Below the pieces are notes generated by a model. That model worked only from the letters and a program-made list of their open reading frames with translations. It had not been told where the DNA came from and ran no database searches. The translations under genes were made by a program, and so were the position numbers. Of a stretch of DNA of 11,066 bases, positions 6,893 to 11,066 are shown one piece after another. The stretch's first letter is position 1. Each line of letters starts with the position of its first letter. Source of the stretch: DASYAN01 sp034431765 (lineage in GTDB: Bacteria; Chloroflexota; Ktedonobacteria; Ktedonobacterales; Ktedonobacteraceae); NCBI GenBank assembly GCA_034431765.1, contig DAOUDD010000182.1, forward strand, positions 1-11,066, given 5' to 3'.

Positions 6893-7315
6893 CTAGTGGA
6901 TAGAATAGCGACCAAGAGTGATCAATCCCACCCGATGGGTCACTCGCTCCGCATCATTCATATGAAGTAAGGCTACTGTTGCACGACCGCGTGCTGTCAC
7001 GCCTTCAATACGTGCACCATTAAGGCGAAAATGACGTGTCCATTGCTGTTCTCGTGGATGAAAGAGGAAGTCAATCTTCTTTGACACTGGGTCAAGAGAA
7101 GCGAGGTCTGACCCTTTGAAACGATTACAGTAGAAACAGGACCACGCGAGATTTTCGAGAGTAGTCGCTCCCCCATGTTTTTCAGCAATCACATGATCGG
7201 CTTCGTGGGGATAAAATGCATCCACTTCATGGATATAGCAGTACTCACACCGTCCCTGAGCGCGTTCTTGAACCTAGCGTCGGAGACGTTCAGGAATGGG
7301 CGATTTCCTGGACAT
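6893..7315 (-). pseudogene. HNH endonuclease gene interrupted by an in-frame amber codon
   Basis: Read on the minus strand from ATG 7315, the frame gives 140 residues of a bacterial HNH endonuclease apart from one TAG at codon 14 (plus-strand 7274-7276). On both sides the protein fits the family: PIPERLRR, stop, then VQERAQGRCEYC, a zinc-binding CEYC (Cys23, Cys26), EADHV with the catalytic Asp40-His41, GGATTLENL, SCFYCN (Cys60, Cys63) and a C-terminal PREQQWTRHF...GRATV block. The stop therefore sits inside the first helix of an otherwise intact gene. A remaining open frame from a GTG at 7225 would lose the first cysteine pair and is unlikely to be active. The ATG lies four bases after the stop of the small upstream gene, implying coupling. 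Recent inactivation, readthrough or a sequence error are all possible. Confidence 0.8.
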
Positions 7316-7319
7316 CGTC

Positions 7320-7571
7320 CTACGATGCCTGCCGCCTTAATTGCCGCTGCGCCTCAAGTTTTACCAGTTCCATAAGGTATTCGATCACCAAGTAACTCTC
7401 TAGTTCTTTGTGTTCCTCTTCTGTCAATGAGCCGTCGCGATCCAAATGAATGAGTTCATAGGCTCGTTCTGAAACCTCTGAAGAGGGATGGAACAGCACG
7501 ATTTGTTCAGGCGTTGGATGATTGGCAAGAAACTGTGCCACTTCCGTCGCGGCTTGTGTTTTGAGCAGCAT
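7320..7571 (-). CDS. Small protein of an HNH two-gene module
   Basis: An 83-residue, strongly charged, helical protein without signal peptide or membrane span. Residues 32-83 carry a recognisable pattern, SERAYELIHLDRDGSLTEEE then HKELESYLVIEYLMELVKLEAQRQL, like the short proteins often encoded just before HNH endonuclease genes in Chloroflexota and cyanobacteria. Their function is not established; an inhibitor or accessory subunit of the nuclease is a plausible guess. The start has a good ribosome site, AGGTGA (7581-7586 on the plus strand, nine bases away), and a candidate promoter at 7642-7670. Its stop is followed after four bases by the HNH start, so the two would be co-translated. Unlike its partner, this frame is intact. 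Confidence 0.7.
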   Translation of the reverse strand: MLLKTQAATEVAQFLANHPTPEQIVLFHPSSEVSERAYELIHLDRDGSLTEEEHKELESYLVIEYLMELVKLEAQRQLRRQAS

Positions 7572-7641
7572 ACGGACTTCTCACCTTTCCAGAGAGCATG
7601 TTTAGATACAGTTCACTCTTTTGTCTTCGTAAACCACTCAA

Positions 7642-7670
7642 AGTATATCAGAGAAGAGGCTCTACTGCAA
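7642..7670 (-). promoter_or_regulatory. Candidate promoter for the small gene/HNH module
   Basis: On the minus strand a -10 box TATACT (plus 7642-7647, five of six consensus) lies 17 bases from a weak -35 TTGCAG (plus 7665-7670, three of six). Transcription would begin near 7635, giving a leader of about 65 bases before the ATG at 7571. Confidence 0.4.
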
Positions 7671-7713
7671 AACAGGGCTGCTGAGATCACGACGAAAGAC
7701 CATTTGTTGTGAT

Positions 7714-7731
7714 ATGAGCATTATTGCTCAT
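7714..7731. repeat. Seven-base inverted repeat ATGAGCA/TGCTCAT
   Basis: ATGAGCA (7714-7720), the loop TTAT and TGCTCAT (7725-7731) form a perfect stem between the two divergent promoters. A further GAGCA occurs shortly after, at about 7745. The position suits a regulator binding site acting on either promoter; it has no proper T-tail for a terminator. Nothing shows which protein would bind. Confidence 0.35.
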
Positions 7732-7793
7732 CAGTGATTCATTTTGAGCAGCGCACAAACGAAGCGATGGAGGCAGGCGAAAGATGTCACTAC

Positions 7794-7822
7794 TTGACAG
7801 TAGGATCAAAATAGTTTATAGT
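7794..7822 (+). promoter_or_regulatory. Strong sigma-70 promoter with no gene behind it
   Basis: The -35 box is a perfect TTGACA (7794-7799), followed by the optimal 17-base spacer and a -10 box TATAGT (7817-7822, five of six). It is the best sigma-70 match I found in the window. It points along the plus strand, where no protein gene follows until the opposite-strand HTH gene, so it should make a short RNA or antisense transcript, or be the remains of a lost gene. Confidence 0.6.
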
Positions 7823-7828
7823 AGATTT

Positions 7829-8020
7829 GTTCCGCTTCTCTTCAGCATCATTCACCGACTCAACTTCCGCGTTTGAGTCCTCCCCACAAGCGGGTCAACC
7901 TCAAGCCCGATACGCAGACCACTGATACGATCCATGCTCTCCATCGATCAAGGACACGCACTCACGACAATGGCATGAAAGAAAATAGATGTCTCTCGGG
8001 AGCAGCTCTCTGCTGCTCCC
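7829..8020 (+). ncRNA. Putative small RNA downstream of orphan promoter
   Basis: If the promoter at 7794-7822 is active, a transcript of about 190 bases would run to the hairpin at 7998-8020. It contains an internal stem, GACTCAA/TTGAGTC (7857-7863 and 7873-7879), around a nine-base loop. No open frame in it has a ribosome site; the longest ATG frame is 14 codons. The 3' hairpin lacks a T-run in this direction, so the end is uncertain and the RNA may continue antisense to the HTH gene. It matches no RNA family I know. Confidence 0.25.
7998..8020 (-). terminator. Terminator-like hairpin after the HTH protein gene
   Basis: GGGAGCAGC (7998-8006) and GCTGCTCCC (8012-8020) form a perfect nine-pair, GC-rich stem with a five-base loop. 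On the minus strand it begins eight bases after the HTH gene's stop codon, the expected place for an intrinsic terminator. The following bases are T-rich only after about ten positions (TATTTTCTTTC), so it is not textbook. Confidence 0.45.
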
Positions 8021-8028
8021 ACTAAAAA

Positions 8029-8742
8029 TCAGGAAATGCTCAAATGGCTGCCAGAAGGAGCACGCCTGGAATGGAACGGCCAGAAGGACTTTTTCGGCGT
8101 GTGGACGGTGTGCGTGGATGCAGAGAGCAGATCCTCATCTCTCTTCACGTGCTCCCGGTGCTCCAATGCAGGTCGGAGCCAGGTGCCAAGAGCAGCAATA
8201 AGCGCTTCATCCTTACTCCCGTATCCTTGCCCGTGCTGGTCATACCATTGCCACTGCCAGGAGACGGTACTGCTCTCATCCAACGCATTGGTAAAGACCC
8301 GCAGCCCCATTAAGCAAAGCCAGGAAGACAGGCTCATCGACCGCGACTCCGCTGACTCCCAGGTTGATGGAGAAATGTAGTATGGGAGTGATGGGTCAGC
8401 AAACGGCGGAGGAGGAGCCTGAGTGTGTGTTGTTGACGATGACCAGGAATCATTCAGGGACGCATCTTCATTCCCTGCCGGTTGCAGAACGCCATGCCCC
8501 TTCCAGCGTTCGGCATGGGACAGATAGGTTGGATGTGTGGTATCAATCAGATACACAACGACCCCGTTTTCTGGCGGCACCTCCTTTTTTATCCATGGTT
8601 CCTGATGGTATGCAGCTCGACGGAGTGCTGATCGCACCGCATTCCGCTGAATACCCAGTGTGGTACTGACCTGCGTAATGGTGGCCCACTGCGATAGGCC
8701 AGTGTCGGCATGCGGATCGTCAAATGCAGATGCAAGAGTCAT
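8029..8742 (-). CDS. Hypothetical protein with N-terminal helix-turn-helix
   Basis: A 237-residue protein without signal peptide or membrane segment. Residues about 19-45 form a convincing helix-turn-helix: WATITQVSTTLGIQRNAVRS then ALRRA. The section after it (VVVYLIDTTHPTYL, 61-74) would make the wing or a short beta hairpin. A low-complexity linker rich in Ser, Thr and Pro (90-130) leads to a C-terminal block with SWQWQWYDQHGQGYGSKDEA and LIAALGTWLR (161-190), which looks like a conserved small domain I cannot name. The tail is basic and serine-rich. The start has a strong ribosome site, AGGAAGGGG, at plus 8753-8761. It is divergent from the broken Rieske gene and convergent with the orphan promoter. 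The domain order suggests a DNA-binding protein, but I assign no function. Confidence 0.6.
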   Translation of the reverse strand: MTLASAFDDPHADTGLSQWATITQVSTTLGIQRNAVRSALRRAAYHQEPWIKKEVPPENGVVVYLIDTTHPTYLSHAERWKGHGVLQPAGNEDASLNDSWSSSTTHTQAPPPPFADPSLPYYISPSTWESAESRSMSLSSWLCLMGLRVFTNALDESSTVSWQWQWYDQHGQGYGSKDEALIAALGTWLRPALEHREHVKRDEDLLSASTHTVHTPKKSFWPFHSRRAPSGSHLSIS

Positions 8743-8796
8743 AGACGTGTTTCCCCTTCCTCATTCTTCGTGTTTAGAGGTTTTAATCTCCTGCAT

Positions 8797-9206
8797 ATGG
8801 TGCAAACGAAGCCCACAGCCCAACCCTCACCTTCTCCTGATCAAAGGAAGACAGCGAACTCGACCATAACAGCAACACCTTCAGAAGAGACACGCCCAGA
8901 AGGACATGTGATTGCTGATAAACCAATGTTTCTTAATTCGTCACAGGACTTCATCAATCCCAAAGATCAGAAGGAGAGCATACTTGTTCGTCTTCCAAAC
9001 GGTGCCTTCGCTGCATATGAAAGCGCATGCACACATCAGGAGTACCTGTTAAGTATCATCCGGACAAGAAGCAGCTTATCTGCCCCTTGCATGGCTCTGT
9101 CTTCGATCCTGCGAAAAATGGTGCTGTGATAAATGGGCCTGCAACAACACCTCTCCCAATGATAGCAATACTTGTTCACATGGATGGCACAGTCACGGTA
9201 GAATGA
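8797..9206 (+). pseudogene. Rieske [2Fe-2S] protein gene, frameshifted and probably 5'-truncated
   Basis: The first frame gives a Pro/Ser/Thr-rich linker, then GHVIADKPMFLNSSQDF, SILVRLPNGAFAAYESACTH, and breaks at about 9037-9041. The next frame continues at once with GVPVKYHPDKKQLICPLHGS, VFDPAKNGAVINGPATTPLP and ends at a TGA at 9204-9206. Joined, this is a Rieske domain: box I C-T-H and box II C-P-L-H supply all four cluster ligands. The two cysteines that form the disulfide in cytochrome bc-type Rieske proteins are Val and Leu, as in ferredoxin-type members. One lost base, most simply a G from CAGGGA, explains the break. The frame opens directly with linker sequence and lacks the signal or membrane segment expected before it, and no good ribosome site precedes ATG 8797, so the 5' part is probably gone. 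The start given is the first plausible ATG only. Confidence 0.75.
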
Positions 9207-9755
9207 GTATTCGTGAGTGGAGGGAAAAGGCAAGAGAGTATCATAGATCAAGGCAGCCATCCTGCTAGGTCGATGATGTGACCGGCTCTATCTTAGGTGC
9301 TTTTACAGCAAAAGACGACAGAGCAGAAACGATCTTTCCATTCTCGTTTGATCTTTGCGCTTGTAGAAAAAGAGCAGATGTGAAGAGAAAGTTGAAAAAG
9401 TACTATGGCAAACCAAGAGCATGTTGACATCCTGAAACAAGGAGTAGTGCAATGGAACACGTGGTGCTCACAGCAAAAGGATGGCTCAAGGAGATTTTCT
9501 TCAGAAGGTACTTGATGACGAATTTGAAGAATAATACGAGCGGTATCGCCATAGATATGGACTTTATCGCCAGTAGCAAGTGTTTTAGGAACGCATCTCA
9601 TTCCATGAGGTGTACTCATACTTTCTGCTCCTCTTGTAGATTCTTGTGCCGTGTGAGGATATGGCAAGGATTGCTTCTTGGGCATGTCATATAGGTCGTT
9701 CAGAACCGTTGAAACTGCTTTTACGCTCTATCACTTTACGCCAAAAATGTTCTAG
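9207..9755. other. Degenerate region between Rieske remnant and STAND gene
   Basis: Apart from the pentapeptide-repeat fragment at 9405-9515 this 549-base stretch holds no gene I can support. A minus-strand frame (9685 to 9293) contains one protein-like patch, ATGDKVHIYGDTARIILQIR, but has no ribosome site, and its C-terminal half is the antisense of the pentapeptide fragment. I see no clear terminator for the STAND gene that ends at 9756. Confidence 0.4.
9405..9515 (+). pseudogene. N-terminal fragment of a pentapeptide-repeat protein
   Basis: A 36-codon frame begins with ATG and reads MANQEHVDILKQGVVQWNTW, then CSQQKDGSRRFSSEG and a stop. This matches the leader that precedes the repeats in many cyanobacterial and Chloroflexota pentapeptide-repeat proteins (M-A-N-x-E-H-x-x-I-L-K-Q-G-V-x-x-W-N-x-W). 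The A(D/N)LXX repeats that should follow are absent; the next bases run into unrelated sequence. It is therefore the 5' end of a lost gene, cut by deletion or insertion, and not a small functional gene. A ribosome site is only weakly suggested by GAGAAAG upstream. The identification rests on recognition of the leader. Confidence 0.6.
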
Positions 9756-11066
9756 TTAGAGCACCTCCAAATTCTTGAGAAAAGTACGGATTTCGTCCAG
9801 CATCCAATGTGACTCTATGGTGGGAGAGAGTTGGTTTAAAGCTACTTCTATTGAACGACGAGCTTGCTCGATATCTCCTCGCTCTTTAGCAAAATATGCC
9901 TCTTCTAGATTTTTGTAAATAGTTCCCGTTGTTACAGTTGCATACCTTTCAAGGCGAGGGAGGTTCTCGAAAGATCGCTCTGCTTTCTCTATATCCCCAT
10001 GAGCCAGATAAGCAATGGACATCCGATAGGCCAGATCTTCGTCTTCTCCTTCACTACCGTGCTGGTTACGATACTGACCCCCAATCTGTTGCGCTTGCTC
10101 ATAGTGTTGGATAGCGGCAGGTATATCTCCCTGTTGATATACAATATCTCCCGTGATCATCGCTGAGCGAAATTGAATGACGGGGCGACAGTTCGAAGTA
10201 TCATTTTCATGCATTAATTCTGCTGCTTCAGTGAGGTTTCCTTGCTGTAACGCTACTCGTGCCAGGAAAACATGTGCTAGCGCAATTAATTCTTCAGCAT
10301 CTTGAGTAGATGGATTAATACGTTGTGCAATCTGCAAACCTTGTAAAATGCTCATTTTAGCTTCTTGTAAGCGATTCGTCTCGATAAGTGTCCAGCCTAA
10401 TGTGTCAATTCTAAAAAGTGCAGCAGCCTTAATCTGCTGAGTTCGTTCGGCTGCCTCAGCAGCCTTCTGTGTGTAGTACAAACGCTCCTTGTAATAAAAG
10501 TGCCTGTTCATGTAGTGAGCAAGCAGCAACATGAGATTAATCAGAGACTCGTCATACCCTTCGAGGTCAGCCCACTCAAGCACATTAAGAATATTTGGCC
10601 ATTCCTCATCAATTGGTGTTGCTTCCCCACTTCTCACGAGACTATCCCAGTAGAGATCACCAGATCGTCCCTGGGCCATCTCTCTTTTGATCATTCCGTA
10701 ATAGTATTCATACCAACGCTGCCGAGCCTCTTTTTTAAATGATGGATCAGCTTCTAATTGCTTGTGACCGAATGCTCTAATAAGGGGATGTGTATGATAC
10801 TCTGGCTTCCGTTCAAGATCTTCCGGGTTGACTTCGAGAAACATGAATTGAACTAGTTCCTCTACTGCCTCTTTTAGCTGATAGTCCATGAGACCTGCTG
10901 GATAGCCAAGCGCATCACGCTTGACGGGTTCTGGGAAGAAGGGAATAACTTTCAGGACATGTTTCGCCTCGTCATGCATTTTTTCCCATGAGCGTTTGTA
11001 AAGATCGTTAAAGATGTCATCAACCGAGGCATTCGCATGATGGAGATGCTCTATCACCTCATCCAA
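9756..11066 (-). CDS. STAND (NB-ARC-type) protein, C-terminal part with winged helix and TPR-like repeats; 5' end outside window
   Basis: The minus-strand frame is open to the window edge, where the first visible codon is an internal TTG (Leu), so the true start and the ATPase lie beyond 11066. The 436 visible residues begin with the winged-helix part that follows the NB-ARC P-loop module: DLYKRSWEKM (21-30), VLKVIPFFPEPVKRDAL (38-53), LKEAVEELVQFMFLEV (64-79) and THPLIRAFGHKQL (92-104). After a linker, residues about 170-430 form paired helices of TPR character, for example AALFRIDTLGWTLIETNRLQ, ALAHVFLARVALQQGNLTEA, SAMITGDIVYQQGDIPAAIQ and AYRMSIAYLAHGDIEKAERS. STAND proteins are signal-gated ATPases: the TPR part senses a ligand, the ATPase oligomerises and an N-terminal domain acts. 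They are common in regulation and antiphage defence. The N-terminal domain type is unknown here. The gene ends in TAA at 9756-9758. Confidence 0.8.
   Translation of the reverse strand: MDEVIEHLHHANASVDDIFNDLYKRSWEKMHDEAKHVLKVIPFFPEPVKRDALGYPAGLMDYQLKEAVEELVQFMFLEVNPEDLERKPEYHTHPLIRAFGHKQLEADPSFKKEARQRWYEYYYGMIKREMAQGRSGDLYWDSLVRSGEATPIDEEWPNILNVLEWADLEGYDESLINLMLLLAHYMNRHFYYKERLYYTQKAAEAAERTQQIKAAALFRIDTLGWTLIETNRLQEAKMSILQGLQIAQRINPSTQDAEELIALAHVFLARVALQQGNLTEAAELMHENDTSNCRPVIQFRSAMITGDIVYQQGDIPAAIQHYEQAQQIGGQYRNQHGSEGEDEDLAYRMSIAYLAHGDIEKAERSFENLPRLERYATVTTGTIYKNLEEAYFAKERGDIEQARRSIEVALNQLSPTIESHWMLDEIRTFLKNLEVL

Larger units (their letters stand above)
7572..8028. other. Intergenic region holding divergent promoters and hairpins
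   Basis: This 457-base gap has no credible protein gene; the longest frames lack ribosome sites and family character. It holds a minus-strand promoter for the HNH module (7642-7670), a seven-base inverted repeat (7714-7731), a strong plus-strand promoter (7794-7822), a further hairpin (7857-7879) and a terminator-like hairpin at 7998-8020. Each is listed separately. Confidence 0.55.

Noticed and set aside
6545..6970. Plus-strand frame of 141 codons in the gap before the HNH gene
   Set aside because: It runs through the hairpin repeat and into the antisense of the HNH gene; no ribosome site, domain or recognisable motif.
6893..7225. HNH gene taken as an intact 110-codon gene from GTG 7225
   Set aside because: The same frame reads clearly upstream through CEYC and back to ATG 7315, interrupted only by one TAG, so the GTG version would be a truncated enzyme lacking a zinc cysteine pair.
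7998..8020. Hairpin as a plus-strand intrinsic terminator
   Set aside because: In that direction it is followed by ACTAAAAATC with no T-run; the position after the minus-strand stop codon fits better.
8710..9129. A 139-codon gene as an intact protein
   Set aside because: Its end is the out-of-frame continuation of a Rieske domain, and its beginning overlaps the divergent HTH gene; it is the first half of a broken gene.
9293..9685. Minus-strand frame of 130 codons with a patch reading ATGDKVHIYGDTARIILQIR
   Set aside because: The patch looks protein-like and might be a remnant of a small gene, but there is no ribosome site and the second half is antisense to the pentapeptide-repeat leader, so I do not call it.

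Overview
The window looks like an accessory stretch of a Ktedonobacteria-type (Chloroflexota) chromosome. That reading is inference from protein character, not from a marker gene: an NB-ARC/TPR STAND protein, an HNH gene with its small partner, a sigma-70/HTH/ImmA trio, a stand-alone Rieske protein and pentapeptide-repeat debris, in moderate-GC DNA. There is no rRNA, tRNA, intact transposase or CRISPR array.

Bases 1-6469 carry six genes on the plus strand, closely spaced and probably one transcriptional unit read from a promoter at about 8-35. The first three are tightly coupled: a sigma-70-like factor, a small HTH-like protein (ATGA overlap) and an ImmA/IrrE metallopeptidase. Then come a NurA-like nuclease, a HerA-type hexameric DNA-translocating ATPase and a nucleoside-phosphorylase-fold protein. 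The simplest model is a protease-controlled sigma switch in front of a HerA-NurA DNA-processing machine, with a nucleotide-cleaving enzyme as a possible third component. This is the best candidate here for an undescribed defence or stress system. Hairpins between the NurA-like and HerA genes suggest that expression is tuned inside the unit.

Bases 6470-8742 read mostly on the minus strand. A small gene and an HNH endonuclease gene form a two-gene module, but the HNH frame has an in-frame amber codon at codon 14. A non-coding gap holds a three-copy repeat with a 14-16 bp hairpin (6708-6793). Another gap (7572-8028) holds a divergent pair of sigma-70 promoters; the strong plus-strand one has no gene after it and may make a small RNA. 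Beyond lies an HTH-containing protein of unknown function (8742-8029).

Bases 8743-9755 are a gene graveyard: a Rieske gene with a single-base frameshift and probably a missing 5' part, and the N-terminal 36 codons of a pentapeptide-repeat protein. Bases 9756-11066 hold the C-terminal part of a STAND protein (winged helix plus TPR-like helices) whose ATPase region lies outside the window.
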